From positions 469,001-533,000 of the forward strand of contig NW_023501064.1 of NCBI RefSeq assembly GCF_014066305.1: a stretch of 64,000 nucleotides of DNA, given 5' to 3'. The notes under the pieces were generated by a model, which worked only from the letters and a program-made list of their open reading frames with translations, did not search any database and was not told the DNA's origin. The stretch comes from Letharia columbiana. Lineage: Eukaryota; Ascomycota; Lecanoromycetes; Lecanorales; Parmeliaceae. This document shows, piece after piece, positions 12,439 through 24,570 of this stretch. Each line of letters starts with the position of its first letter. Position 1 is the stretch's first letter. A program made the translations under genes and the position numbers.

Positions 12439-14037
12439 ATGCCTCGTCCAAAGCGCTCCAAGGTCGCGCCATCAGCCCCTATCACTTTCCCTCACCTCGC
12501 CAAACCAGCAATAGCATCCGCAGCACAGAAGCAACAACTCATGTTCTCTCCAGCATCGTCAGGACGCGTCACTACTACCAGCGATGATAGCGATGGTTTG
12601 GTGGTTTCGAAAAAGACAGAGGCGCGTAGAAGGGGTACTAAAGCGCAGGAATATACGATGAGTGGGGCGTTGGCTCCAGAGGATATAGGACCGACTCGCC
12701 TCAAGCCGCCATCAAACCAGACAAGAGCTGCGATCTCGAAAATTGCTAGGGAGGCCGATTATGCAACAACGGTGGCCGAGGGGAAGGCAAGGCAGGGTGT
12801 AGCAGAAGCGGAGGCCGCAACTGAACCTGACCAAATTCCATCCTCGATACCTACGGAGCCCGTTCCAGTGTCAAAGCCATCTCTAAACCGCCTGGGAAAC
12901 TCGTCGGCCACCAAGAGCACTCAAATGGGCTTGGGATCTAGGATTGGCGAAACGCCCCGCCCACAACCATCAATGCTAGGTGCTACGTTCAAAAAGAGAG
13001 CCAGACAACCTAGCCTGCTCCAAATGCTACAAACACAGAACGACCCGAGCGACGATTTGGATGACGATGCATTGGATGACTTTCGCCCAGACGATGAGTC
13101 AACTCCGATGATCAAGTCGATGTTACAGACAGATGCCCAGCACACGTCCTCATCTTCACGTCAAATCCCGGGGTCACGCAAGCGCAAATTGGCAACCCCA
13201 GAGATTCAAGTCCCAGCATCACAATCACTCGACCCTCCATCCTCGCCTCCTTCGGTCCTACCTCAAGAGGAAGAAGATCTGTACGGGTTACCAGCTGAAG
13301 AAGGGAGACCAGAACCAACACTCCCACGACAACGCTCTATTCAGACACCGCAACGGCAGATAGACAGCGACACTCTTGCGCCACCTCGGAGTAGCAGTCC
13401 GGTGAAACCCAAGGCACGCAAGACCCGAAGTAAAAATACCGAAGTCGCTACGCGCCCTCAGCAATCCAGGCGCAAGCAACTTTCTCCAGCGCCCTCGCCA
13501 CTCTCATCTGCTTCTACAAATATATCACCAATCAAGCCAGTCCGATTAAAACCGCTCACGACAGCCACACTCCAAAATCTGCTCCCGCGGCGGCGAGCTC
13601 GCCCAAAACCTAGAGGCGAATTCGACATCCCCAGCAGCAGCGATGTCGAGCTTGACAACACCGGTCTTGGTGAGGATGAAGATGAGCTTAGTTTTCATGC
13701 TACAACGAAGGTGCGACGGAAGAAACCTTTCCCCACTGTCCAGAAACGCGGAGGAAAAGCAAAAGACGTTCCGGGGAAGAGGATGTCCAAGACTTACACA
13801 AAGAAGACCGCTGTGGAGTCTGACAACGAAAATGACGAAGACGACAATGACGACGGCGAGGAGGAGAACGAGAATGGTGTTTTCAGCAGAGGCAGTAGGA
13901 AGACTCCTGCGTTGGATGGCAAGGCAAAGGACGAGATGAAGAGGCTGGCGGATAAGTTTCGAGAGGTCGATCAGTATACGTTGGATTTTGAGGATATGAC
14001 GGGGAACAGTAGTAGCCAGATGAAGGATGCGAGATGA
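12439..14037 (+). CDS. Basic, disordered nuclear protein of unknown function
   Basis: A single-exon protein of 532 residues starting MPRPKRSKVAPSAP. It is almost wholly low-complexity: Ser/Pro/Arg/Lys-rich, with nuclear-localisation-like clusters (KKRARQP near 190, SRKRKLATP near 250, LLPRRRARPKPRG near 385) and acidic stretches (DDLDDDALDDF near 205; a long Asn/Asp/Glu run near 465). The only segment likely to fold is the C-terminus, about residues 495-532, with DEMKRLADKFREVDQYTLDF. This layout suggests a chromatin- or kinetochore-associated factor, but I recognise no named family. It is convergent with the glutamate 5-kinase gene (265 bp between stops). Its upstream region is the homopolymer tract, so its promoter is either unusual or poorly assembled. 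Confidence 0.82.
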   Translation: MPRPKRSKVAPSAPITFPHLAKPAIASAAQKQQLMFSPASSGRVTTTSDDSDGLVVSKKTEARRRGTKAQEYTMSGALAPEDIGPTRLKPPSNQTRAAISKIAREADYATTVAEGKARQGVAEAEAATEPDQIPSSIPTEPVPVSKPSLNRLGNSSATKSTQMGLGSRIGETPRPQPSMLGATFKKRARQPSLLQMLQTQNDPSDDLDDDALDDFRPDDESTPMIKSMLQTDAQHTSSSSRQIPGSRKRKLATPEIQVPASQSLDPPSSPPSVLPQEEEDLYGLPAEEGRPEPTLPRQRSIQTPQRQIDSDTLAPPRSSSPVKPKARKTRSKNTEVATRPQQSRRKQLSPAPSPLSSASTNISPIKPVRLKPLTTATLQNLLPRRRARPKPRGEFDIPSSSDVELDNTGLGEDEDELSFHATTKVRRKKPFPTVQKRGGKAKDVPGKRMSKTYTKKTAVESDNENDEDDNDDGEEENENGVFSRGSRKTPALDGKAKDEMKRLADKFREVDQYTLDFEDMTGNSSSQMKDAR

Positions 14038-14301
14038 TACCTTCATACGAGGACGGGTATTGACGGCGTTTTTCAATGTGCTGGCAGATTTCTGTCCATC
14101 GAGGCGTTTGCATAAGACTCGAGCGCGGCTTGGATGAGCGTCTTCTACGGACACGAAATGCTCATGTACTGGCAAAATGCGCAGTATATCCAAGCAATTT
14201 GTAGGTGCTCAATGCTAAATGCTCTACTGCAATGAGTATACAAGCGCCTCCTTCCACTCAGATGCACGCCGAAATTAGGCCTTGAGCTGAAGGGGAAACA
14301 C

Positions 14302-15904
14302 TTAATTAGCTTGTGCAGCATTCCCAGAACTCGCACTCGGAGTAACAGGTCTACTCTTCTCCCTCTTCGTCAAACTAACATTCTCCCTCAAAGCCACATA
14401 CTCCGAGTCCGCGTACCCCAATACCCCGCCAATCTCCGTACTCCTCATCCCCTTGATCCTCGTTATTTCCGCCGCCGAGTAATTCACGAGTGCCCTGCCT
14501 ACCTCTATAGGCGCCGGTGCCACATCGACAGGCACGCCTCCCACATCGACACCATTCCCATGAGCCGCCGACGACCATGCGGGCGGGTTTCGTTTCACAA
14601 CGACCAGCCGTACGGCTTCCTGCTGTGCGAATTGCCCCTCGACATCCACGATGCCGGCAGGGAGGAGCCCGGCTTTGGAGGCGAGGGCGCGGTGGGCGCC
14701 TTGGTCTATGAAGAGGGTCCCGTGGGGGGCGAGGCCGTGGAGGAGCCAGAAGGAGCGGTCGCGGATAGGGAAGGGATCGGGGAGGAAGCGGGTGTGGAGC
14801 GGTGGGGTTGGAAGAGCGTCGACGTGGAGCGAGGATATCGAACTTGACAGAGGGGTATTTTCTGCCGGGGTAGCTGGATTCGAAGGGAGTTCGGAGTGGA
14901 CCTCCGGGGTCTTCTGGGCTTGGACGTGGTTGACGATGTTCACGATGTTTCCAGGATTTGAAGAGCGTGTGATGACCGTGGTGACGCCGGCGGAGGTCGC
15001 AAGACGGGCTGCGACTATTTTAGTGGACATGCCACCAGTGCCTAGAGAGGAGCCGGCGGAGGACACGTCTGCTTCGAGCGAAGATACATCTTCGACGACT
15101 TCGATTGCTTGAGCGTCTGGGTGCGTCCGAGGATTTTTGTCGTAGAGGCAGTCCACATCTGTCATGAGGAAGAGATAGTCCGCTTGCACCATGGCTGCGC
15201 TGATGGCGGAGAGGGTGTCATTGTCACCAAATTTCTCGATTTGTCGAATTTCCTAGGCACGTTCAGCAATGTTCATTCGCAAAACATTCTTTTGCTTACG
15301 TACAGAGACAGCTAGAGTATCATTCTCATTCACAATGGGAATTACCCCCATGTTCAGAAGCTCGGTGAACGTGTTTTGAGCATTCAAATATTGCGTCCGC
15401 TGCTCCCTCGTTAGCCTACCATACACCGGAATGAACTACCACATTCTACGTACATCAGCTATGTCGTTCCTCGTCAGTAAGATCTGAGCAACAGGCTGTC
15501 GCAGGTGGGCGAACAGGCTTTCCCAGAGGCTCATAAGACGGCATTGCCCTACCGCTGCAAGTGCCTTATACAAACGTTAACATCCTTCTTTTCCGCCAGA
15601 ACCATGAAGGAGCCCTCTACCTGTATTCTGGGCAGATGCTTCGGCCTCTTCTCCACATCCATCCTTCGTAGTCCAACCGCAATGGCTCCAGAGGAGACAA
15701 TGACGACTCGGTGTCCATCTTTGATGAGGGCGACGGCGGTCTCGACGATGAGGGAAAGTACAGACAGTAGGGGCTCATGAGTCTTCTCGTGGACTATTGA
15801 GCTCGAGCCTGTAAAATATCTCCGGTTAGCTTCTGTAACACAACACGCCCCATACCTTGCATACCCAGTTTGATCACAATGGTGAGATGTTTGTGGCCCT
15901 TCAT
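14302..15904 (-). CDS. pro1: Glutamate 5-kinase
   Basis: First step of proline synthesis: ATP-dependent phosphorylation of glutamate to gamma-glutamyl phosphate in the cytosol. Five exons (15865-15904, 15621-15808, 15454-15564, 15304-15399, 14302-15252) join to 461 residues; introns are 51-56 bp. The amino-acid-kinase domain shows IVIKLGSSSI (9-18), [59 protein letters not shown] and GTGGMSTKI. The C-terminal PUA domain holds [14 protein letters not shown] and [16 protein letters not shown]. An inserted Ser/Pro/Thr-rich linker between the domains is typical of fungal enzymes. The exon 5 acceptor (CCTAG at 15253) leaves a few extra residues before KFGDND, so that border is the least certain. 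Divergent from atp23 with 234 bp between starts. Confidence 0.95.
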
Positions 15905-16138
15905 GCTTACCTGTGTAAAATATCACCTTGCCACTGCTCAAGTACCAAAGTATGGACCAATTCCAGGCGCTCGGAGCGATCTGGTCTCACCGCTTTGACC
16001 GTCTGAGCGTTTCACACGTTGTGCACTGGAGTAAAGACGAAAATATTCTCGGAGCGGAACCGGAGCGGAGATTTTGGCTTGGCGGCTTCAACAAGAACCT
16101 TTGCATGTCTTCCTCGACAACCAGTTCTCGGTCCACCA

Positions 16139-16971
16139 ATGTCTAACGGAGATCCATCTTCTCAGGCCAATGGTTCAGATAACAGCTCATCAAACTCGCG
16201 ATCGAGTCCTGAAAACACAGGCTACACCTTCACCGACGACCCCTGGATACGATGGCGCAACACATTCAGGTACCTGACTTACCGATTGACAGAAGAGGGC
16301 AACCGACAATACAAGAAGGGGCGTGATGACCGTTGTGCGGCGACTGATTGTAAGAGCTGTGAAGACCAAAGGGATTATTTGCTGCAATACAGTACTGCAC
16401 CTCTACAATTCGAGACTGGCGCTTGCTAAGGACTGCCAGGTCCAATAGTACGATTCATGCACCAGAAGATCAGTGATCTGGGAGGCGATTTGCACAAAGG
16501 GAATATAAAGTGCGTGAAATGTGACCGCGCGCAAGGTGGAGGACTCCATCCGGATTATGGGATCATGCTTTGCGCGAATCGACCGGAGCCATTGGAGGAT
16601 ACTTTGACTCATGGTGAGGCCCAATTCTACGAAAGTTGAAACAAAAGACTGAGGCTTGCACAGAGATGGTTCATGCCTACGACTACCTCCGATTCAAAGT
16701 CGACTTCGAAACACTTGATCTACGGCACGCTGCTTGCACTGAAATCAGAGCTTCATCTCTGAGTGGCGAGTGTAGGTTTTGGAGGGAGTTCTGGCACAGG
16801 GCGCAATGGAAGGTCACATATCAGCATCAGGAGTGCGTGAGACGCCGAGCGGCGATATCAGTGTCCAAGAGACCGAATTGCAAGGACGACGTTGAGGCTG
16901 CCAAGGTGGTGAACGAGGTCTGGGACAGCTGCTTTGCGGATACGAGGCCTTTTGATGAGATATATAAGTGA
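16139..16971 (+). CDS. atp23: Mitochondrial inner membrane metalloprotease Atp23
   Basis: Peptidase M76 acting in the mitochondrial intermembrane space; in yeast it matures Atp6 and helps assemble the F0 part of ATP synthase. Three exons (16139-16391, 16440-16613, 16664-16971) give 244 residues; introns are 48 and 50 bp. The zinc site HEMVHAYD (His142, Glu143, His146) is created across intron 2: unspliced DNA reads CATG then GTGAGG. The many conserved cysteines are present ([41 protein letters not shown]), as is the [20 protein letters not shown] signature. The start MSNGDPSSQ opens a Ser-rich leader before [17 protein letters not shown]. It is convergent with the Aurora kinase gene. Confidence 0.96.
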
Positions 16972-17158
16972 AAAGATGTGGGGGGTTTGCCGGAGAGATG
17001 GATTTTTGGACAAACATCATACCAGCATTGTCAGAGGCGTTCACCGCCATTAGAGATATCCTCAACTCCGAGCATTATGCAAAACCCTACGTAACCTGTC
17101 CACGGCAACGAATGGAAATGTTCAACGCCAGTTACCTTCCGAGAAAGGTACACCGAAG

Positions 17159-18733
17159 CTACTCATCCAGTCCAGTCCTGTTGACTGCTTGGATGATTGC
17201 CGGTATAGCCAACTTTGTCTCCTTTGAAGCTGAGCTTCTCTGGGTTGCTCTTTCGCCTTTGATGCAATGCTTGACAATCCAGGGATGTTTCTGGACTTCA
17301 ACAAGGGGAATGCGCTTCTCTGGGTCGAGGACGAGTAGCTAAACGAAGTGTCAGCTGTTTATACATTTCCCACATTGGTCAACGTGAGGCGCGGTGTAGC
17401 GTCGATTCCACGCGACTCATCGTAGAGCGCCGCACAATTCGACCTATGTGAATTACCAGACACAGCAAGGCGGCCCCCCGCTAGTATTCGCGCGGTACAA
17501 TCTGACCAGGGTGGAAGGCCAAAAGAAAAATAAAGCGTGCGCATGAGCAGAAACAGGGCTTACCCTTTCAATCAGGTCCCTTGCCTCAGGGCTCACAAAT
17601 TTTGGCACCGTCATCTCCCCTCTGGCTATTCGTCTTTGTGTCATAACTGGTGTGTCTTCGAAAGGTGCCTCTCCCACTAAGAATTCATAGGTCAGGACGC
17701 CCAAACTCCATAGGTCCACCTTCTCGTTGTAGAAATTCTCCTGGCTTCCTGGTTTGATCATCTCCGGTGGAAGATAGTCGAGAGTGCCACACATGGTATT
17801 TCTTCGATTATTGGGGGCGTGCACACTCCATCCGAAATCTGAGATCTTGATCTCTCCATGGATTCCCACTAGGATGTTCTCTGGCTTGATGTCCCTGTGC
17901 ATGACGTGCTTCTTATGCAGATACTTCAATGCTGCGGCCATTTGTGCGATGTACTGTGCTGCTTTCCACTCGGGGAATTTGTTCTCTTTTCGCAGATGCT
18001 TATACAGCTCTCCTTTGCCAGCAAATTCAAGAATGAGGAAAACTCGCTTGCTGTCGTGGAAGTGACCGTAGAAGCGGAGAATGTTGGGATGGCGCAGATT
18101 GCTGTGGATCTCTATCTCTCGTCTCACTTGCTTCTCCACCTTTCCTTGCTGCAGCTCGCTTTTGTGGAGGACCTTCAGCGCGCACACGAAGCCGGTCGAT
18201 CGCTCTTTGGCCAGATATACCCGCCCAAATTTGCCCTTGCCCAGGGGCTTTCCAATCTCGAACATCCCAAGGTGGAATTTTTTCGGTTGCGGTTGCTCAT
18301 ATATTGGTGGATTAGACAATCGTTGTATGGCGCTTTCATCTGAGGGTCGTGCGGATGAGGAAGAGCTGGCGCCCTTTCGAGGTGGTGAAGAAGGAGCAGG
18401 AACGGTGGAGCCGCGCCATTGGGCAGCTTGTGAGGCAACATTGACCGTGGTAATTGTTGCTGCTTTTGTATTGGCATCATTGTTGTTTTGAAGCGCAATC
18501 TTGAGGAGATTCGAGCGATTTGGATTGGAGGTCAGTTGGGTGGTGGAGCCGAGTCCAGATATTGACATTGCCGTCGAGAAAGATCCCTAGGACTTGATGA
18601 GTAAAGCGATCAATAGCGGGATGAATTTGTTCTCTACCTTTGATTTGTGGAAGGTACCGCCTCCGTTGACTGGCTCATTCTCGTCCGTGACTGACAGTTG
18701 CTCAAAGCGAGACTCAATCGCTCTAATTGCCAT
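17159..18733 (-). CDS. ark1: Aurora kinase (Ipl1/Ark1)
   Basis: Serine/threonine kinase of the chromosomal passenger complex, correcting kinetochore attachment. Three exons (18638-18733, 17564-18586, 17159-17338) join to 432 residues; introns are 51 and 225 bp. The N-terminal tail ([25 protein letters not shown]) matches filamentous fungal Auroras, which supports the first small exon. Kinase motifs: [11 protein letters not shown] (Gly loop 148-153), Lys170, HRDIKPEN (262-269), DFGWSVH (282-288), the activation segment [16 protein letters not shown] with Thr296 at the autophosphorylation position, and the C-terminal LVLDPEKRI...HPWIV that exists only after removing the 225-bp intron. The residue before that Thr is Asn, where Auroras usually have Thr. 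Divergent from tip41. Confidence 0.97.
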
Positions 18734-19004
18734 CTTAAGAGGACGACTTGATAGAACTTAGAAAAAGATTAGACCAGTCAAAAAGGCGAGTAACTCGAGA
18801 CTCTGTTGTGAGGGCGTTCACTCGTTACTTGTAGATGGTGATCTCCAGTCTTTGTTTATTAGCGGCCGACCGGTTGGTTGGCGGAGTTACCAGCGGCCAG
18901 CCCTAGCTTAAATTCGCGGGGCAAAACTCTCGTCGTCTTACTCGATGGGCCTTCACTTAGTTTCAGATGAGGATAAATCTGTTAGGTTGAAGCCTGGACC
19001 TGCC

Positions 19005-19931
19005 ATGGCAGACAACGGGCGGATTGAGCCAGGCTCGCATTACCCATCAGCAGCCGACGCTGGCAACTCAATCACTCAGCATGGCTTTAAAATCACTACG
19101 CGAAAGCTGCCAATACTTAAAGCTGAGCCTATCGAACAGATGACGAAGAGACTGGGGATTGCACCTCCCGAAATGATCTTCGGTGACAACCTGGTTTCCA
19201 TCGACCACGAAAGTGGATGGGGACTCCAATTCAACACCTATGATGCGCTGGATCAAGTTGATAAGACAGGAGGGTCAATGCTTCAAGTCGCACATTCGAG
19301 GGAATGGCAGAGTACTCGGTATGCCAGGGCATATACTGTTGGGGTGTCGAGGCATGCTGAGGCGAGATAGGGAAAAGAAGCACGAGGGTATCACGGAGGT
19401 GGTCAAGCCATTCGACTGGTCATATAGCACCGACTACAAGGGCACTTTGCGTTCACAGTCACCGCTCTTTGAGATTACAACGACACCAATACCACTGGAG
19501 CTACTCAAACGCCCTGACCCGATACTCTTTTTTGATGAGATCATTCTCTACGAAGACGAGATGGCAGACAATGGCATCACGATGTACTCGTGCAAGATCA
19601 GGGTCATGCCAGCGCGGTTGCTCCTTCTCTGTCGCTTCTTTATGCGTCTAGACAACGTATTGCTCAGGATCAGGGACACCAGAGTATATGTCGACTTTGG
19701 GACGGGAGAGGTGATCAGGGAGTATGTTGCGAAAGAGGAGAAGTACGAGGTGGTTAGGCAGGTGAGGAGCACTGCAGAAACGTTCCATTCGCGCGTCCAC
19801 TACTAATCTTTGTTTTCCAGAAACTTGCATCGAGAGGCCAAGATGTGCCAGCGCAGCTACGAGATCCAAACAACATAAATGATCTGCTACCCATTGTGGA
19901 TAAATCACTCGAGCGCCTGGTAATCAGGTAG
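19005..19931 (+). CDS. tip41: TIP41-like regulator of TOR/PP2A signalling
   Basis: Tip41 binds Tap42 and type 2A phosphatases and tunes TOR signalling. Three exons (19005-19318, 19371-19761, 19821-19931) give 271 residues. Conserved blocks: GFKITTRKLPILKAEPIEQM, PPEMIFGDN, HESGWGLQFN, EVVKPFDWSYSTDYKGT, DPILFFDEIILYEDEMADNG, MPARLLLLCRFFMRLDNVLL and EVIREYV. The EWQSTR...EGITEVV junction is formed by splicing a 52-bp intron. Intron 2 (59 bp) has a perfect TACTAAT branch site. I chose MADNGRIEPGSHYPS as the start because fungal Tip41 proteins begin with this type of sequence; an in-frame ATG at 18945 would add 20 residues. Confidence 0.95.
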
Positions 19932-20251
19932 CTATAGGATACGCATGCATTTGCCAGGAATCTGAAGCGTTCAGCGGTCACAGCATTTGCAAGGCGTCCT
20001 TTTGAATTGCATGATACCATCAGTTCCAATGTAATATCTTCCGAACTTCAATTCATGGTTATTCTTGCTGTAGAATGATTCTTTGCCCATGTGCACCCGC
20101 GTCTCGAGGCGCGTCGGCAAACCTGCTCCGATCTGAACGTGCAAAGTCATGACGGCAACCACTCGAGCAACTTAGATGAACATACCTTCAATCAAGTCTT
20201 GTAGCGGATCAATCACCTCACTTCCTGCAGCCAAAATCATAAATTGCCCAA
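19932..20251. other. Intergenic, no supported gene
   Basis: 320 bp between tip41 and cbp3. A 63-codon minus-strand frame (19971-20162) is open, but nothing identifies it. Confidence 0.5.
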
Positions 20252-21323
20252 ATGGCTCCAAGTTCTGTTTGTGTAGCATGCCGCCAAGTACTCCAACAAC
20301 AGTCTCGTCAGCTTGGACGCTCACGGGACATCTATGGAGCACGCGCCGCATACTCTTCAATACACAGTACTCCTAGACTATTCTCGACAAGCCGCCTCCT
20401 GTCAGTGCCGCAGGCCACCCCTAAGCCATATCAGCCAAAACCTCCTGCCACGAATCCGGGGTCCCGAGAGGACCCAAACGGCATTCCCTCTGAAGGAAAA
20501 AAATTTGGCTCGCCCTCCCCCGCCGCACCTAGTCTCTCAATTGCAGAGGAGCTTCACAAGCGAGTCTCTTCCGTAACAGAGACATACGTTGCTTATGGTG
20601 TTTGTGAGAATCTGGTCAAGGAATGTGCTCGACAAGCAGACTACGCGATTCCGCAAGCACATGAAAAGAATGTCGAAGTACCCAAGACTAAGGATGGAGA
20701 GGACTTAGGTGTTGGCACGGGATGGTGGTTCGAGAGTGAGCGAATCTCGCGGTCTTCCGACAGCTCATGACTACAATATTGACCTTTTCTCAGCCCTCGG
20801 TCTCACACCAACTTTCAATACCTGGGCCCAGATAACTTTCCTTCACATGTACCTGCTCACTTGCCGCCTACGCTGCTTCCCTCCTGCTCATGCTCCAGTG
20901 TGGCACCAACATCTTCTCGACCATTTTTTTTACATCGCCGAAGACCGGATGGTCGTCACCCACAATATTGCCGCACGGTCCATACGCAATAAATACTTGA
21001 AAGACTTGTTCGTGCAATGGCGCGGACTGATGGCGGGCTATGATGAGGGACTTGTAAGGGGAGATGCGGTGCTAGCTACAGCAGTCTGGAGAAACATATT
21101 CAAGGCGGATGAGAATGTGGATTTCCGAGGGGTGGGGGAGGTGGTGAGCTACATTCGGGGAGTATTGAAAGGACTGGATGAATTGGCGGATGAGAGCATT
21201 GCAAGTGGAGAAGTAGTGTTTGGGAATCCGGAAAGCGAAAGAGATGGAGTACTTCAGAAAAGCCGGATGATGATCGACCCAGCGCGAGAGGTGAAAGAAC
21301 CAGCAAAGGCAGCCCAATCATAG
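20252..21323 (+). CDS. cbp3: Ubiquinol-cytochrome c chaperone (Cbp3/UQCC1 family)
   Basis: Mitochondrial factor that, with Cbp6, promotes cytochrome b synthesis and early assembly of complex III. Two exons (20252-20735, 20794-21323) join to 337 residues; the 58-bp intron ends TTTTCTCAG and restores WFET..LTPTFNTWAQITFLHM. The N-terminus is Arg/Ser/Gln-rich and lacks acidic residues over about 25 positions, as expected of a mitochondrial presequence. The conserved core runs from YGVCENLVKECARQADYAIP through WHQHLLDHFFYIAEDRM, RNKYLKDLFVQWRG, GYDEGLVRGDAVLATAVWRN and DFRGVGEVVSYIR. Length is close to that of yeast Cbp3. The C-terminal 40 residues are charged and probably variable. Confidence 0.94.
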
Positions 21324-24300
21324 CCTACGGGAACAAAGATTTCACTGACTATTCAGGCTCTTCTCCCTTGGTATTCCCGTGCTTTAACAATTTCAAGTGA
21401 TTGCTGCATCATGGATTCTCTACTATGATGATGTTGCCCAAAAAAGGAGGAGCCGAGAGCTGCGATGTTGCCCATCTTTTGCAATCACTTATTAGGACTT
21501 TCCGCTCAGTACCCGACAGAATTTGGACCCTGCGAACATCCAATGCTCGACTTCTTCTACGCTGCAGTGTAATTATCCACATTCTACCTTCATCGCCTAC
21601 TTTCATGTTTGCTCCTTGCTGCACCATAGCGTTTAACCTCAACTGGCCAGACTTTCATTTGCATGCGTTTTCCTGATGCTTTAATTTTATACATATATAC
21701 ATGATCCCCTGCTATTGTTTCATGCACGGCTTTGTTTCATTTTTCCTTCTTTAGCATTGATATTGGCGCACGCGGTTTGCTGGATTTGAATGATCAAGTT
21801 AGGATCAAGTTAGATCGTCATCACAAAGCATTCCGAGGGCCCATGCAAGTCAAGACCAGGTACGAGTCAATCTCATAATATTCAACTCGCAAGGTACGAA
21901 GAGCATCGACTCCAGGTCGATATAGCAAAACCATATTAAACATCCATCGCAACACGCCACATCCGCAATGAGGGGAGTATGTTCAGTGGGAGAATCTAAA
22001 AGCAAGACTGACTGCGCAGAGACTCAATATGCGCCCTTGACACTTCGATCGATGCTAACATCGATCACCCAACCATCATCTGACTTACATTCATGCCTGC
22101 ATACAGTAGGACACGGACGCGTGAGATCCACCTCGCTCGGTGGACTGTCATGTCGAATCCGCTCTGGCTTCTGATTAAAACCCCGAGAGCAAGTCAACCT
22201 CATCATTCAAGGCTGTCCTCCTGGCAGCTTGAATATGGAAACGATCAGATCAAACAATCAAGCTCGGCCCACCAAAAGATTACAAAGAGGGCGAGAATTG
22301 ACAAAGCAGCAAGTGACAGGAATAGTGGATTTACCATGGGCAGTCGGCTTGCTATTTCCATTCAAGACGTGACGACTTAAATGGCTGTGAAGAATCGTCT
22401 CCAATAGGCAGCTAACCGTCTGTTTATTCTGACTCAGGCACCCTTCTTATGAAAGCCCAGTTTCATCTTGGTCCGGAACATCTCAGAAGCGGTCATCGGG
22501 TCTTCTCATTGTTCAGACCGAAGGAAATTGTTCTCAGATTCCAATAAAAGCCCAAATATTGGAGCTCGTCATCTTAGCTGATCTCTGACCACTCTATAAT
22601 GTTTGACGATTCCCGTCTCGAAATGACTCGTCGACTGTGTCGCATTCCCGAGAAGCTCCGAGCATTCCCAGAATGACTTTGACGGTTTAATAAGGTCGAT
22701 TACATCTCCCGAACTTGAAAAAAATTCTCCGCCTCACCGGGGAAGGCCTACTCAATTGACATGTGGTTATGGGCTCACAAGATATTCATCTTCTGACTCA
22801 TGCCCATTGTGCTCACAACTTTAAGCCACGCGCCATGAAAATCAACGACGCTTTTTTGCGTTTCTCTTCGGGCAAGTTGACCTCGGGAGGGAAGCAGCTT
22901 CACGATGACAACGTGAACCTCGGTTTGATTTAACACATCAATTATTCACCTTACAGAGTGCAGCGATGGTGCAAAGGTCACGCGTGAACGTGCAGTGACC
23001 AAGATGTGTGAACACGTCGAGAGTCTGAACTTTCCTCTCATCGAAACACAGTCGCGGAAATGAGCGACAATGCACTAATCGACTTGCAACATGAAGTGCA
23101 ACATGACGTGCAAGACTGTAACACATGCTGGCTTCGGTGTTAGAAGCGTCGAGGACGAGATCTTCCCCGTGGACCCACCAAAAGATCCCTCGGTATGTAA
23201 ATTCTCCCATCAATTGACGTCGACTCGCCACCCGAGTGTCAACTCACGGTCCTTCCATTCTGTGCTTGAATTGAGTATCTGGGTCCCCAAGAAGGGTATT
23301 GGGCGGGCTGTACATCGCTTGAGGAGCGTTGAAACCACTGGTCTTAGGATGAGATAGGATGCCATTTGCGTTTGTGGTCATTGTCGTTGCTCTCTTCTAC
23401 TCATAGCCGTTTGGAGATATGTGCTCGACGGAGACCAGATTATGAGTCCAAAGTGGTGTGACTTCACGTAAGGGAACTCACGATCCATCACAGCCTTGCT
23501 GCGGAAAGGGGACCACACTTAAAGTACATACGACTTCCTTTGTAACGCAAACGAATGTAAAGGAATTTCCGTTATTACGGATCAAGCTTACGGATTTCAA
23601 CGAAACCCTCATGTAAACATCGGAATATCGCGTTATGACCTGCAAGGGAATAGATCTCGTGGGGTTTGACCGGAAACAAGACATAGCATGGACAATGTAT
23701 GTATGAGGTATGCATAAGTGCTAGGTTGATACGCAAAACAGCGTGCATGCAGAAAGTACTTACCTATTCAGGGTGTCCTGGCATCCATCTCATGGACAAA
23801 ATTCCGTTAGTACGGTGTACCTCCCTATGGAGACGACATGTTATTTGTGGATCCCACGTCGTCGTCTATCATATAGTCGTGGCCTATGAATCCCACATCA
23901 ATGCGGCACTGACTAAAGCTATACCGAGCTTATTTCTTTCGGACTATAATTGTAACCGAGGCGAGGTCTTTCGGACCGCACTTGTGACCGAGCATTAGTG
24001 GTCCGGGGATTAGCTATAACGCTAGGAGCTGCTCGAGCCGATCTGCGTAAGGGCATGCTCGTGGCACTAGGAGCTGGAGGAGCTGGGTAGGCATGGCCCC
24101 AGGTGTAGGCATGCGCAGGGTCCCCACGCCTCTATGCACATACCCACGCGAGAACTTTGTCTGACTCGCACGATCTCGGGGTCGGTTGATGTTTAGAGGG
24201 TTTGGCGGGGTAGCTCCCGTAATAGCTCCCGAAGCCTCTAGCGCCCGGAGCTAGCTCCTGATATATCGGTAAGACCTTCTGTACGAGGTCTCTCGAATAA

Positions 24301-24570
24301 CCTCGACATAGTTTATCCATGGAAAAAATATAATTCAGCAATAAAATGCAACATGTACCTTATGCCGAGCGTTCCGGCAGTGTCTCGATATCGCTTTACC
24401 CCTCCCCCTATTCATATAGCTGCATAGTCAATTACATCACCTACTTCATCCCAATGTCAGTTTTTAGGGGGGGAAACATAGCTTAAGTAGTTGCTATACT
24501 TTCATACAATTCTTCCACTTCGATCCACAATCTTGACCAGACACTTTACCTTTCGTATACCAACAATATC
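21324..24570. other. Gene-poor stretch with possible transposon traces
   Basis: About 3.2 kb without a convincing gene. 23820-24480 is rich in short direct and inverted copies of AGGAGCT/AGCTCC, including the perfect palindrome GGAGCTAGCTCC near 24256 and CGGGGTAGCTC at 24206 shared with 4433. This could be a degraded MITE or solo LTR. No coding remnant supports a named element. Confidence 0.4.

Noticed and set aside
14311..15112. Plus-strand ORFs of 153-178 codons
   Set aside because: Antisense shadows of glutamate 5-kinase.
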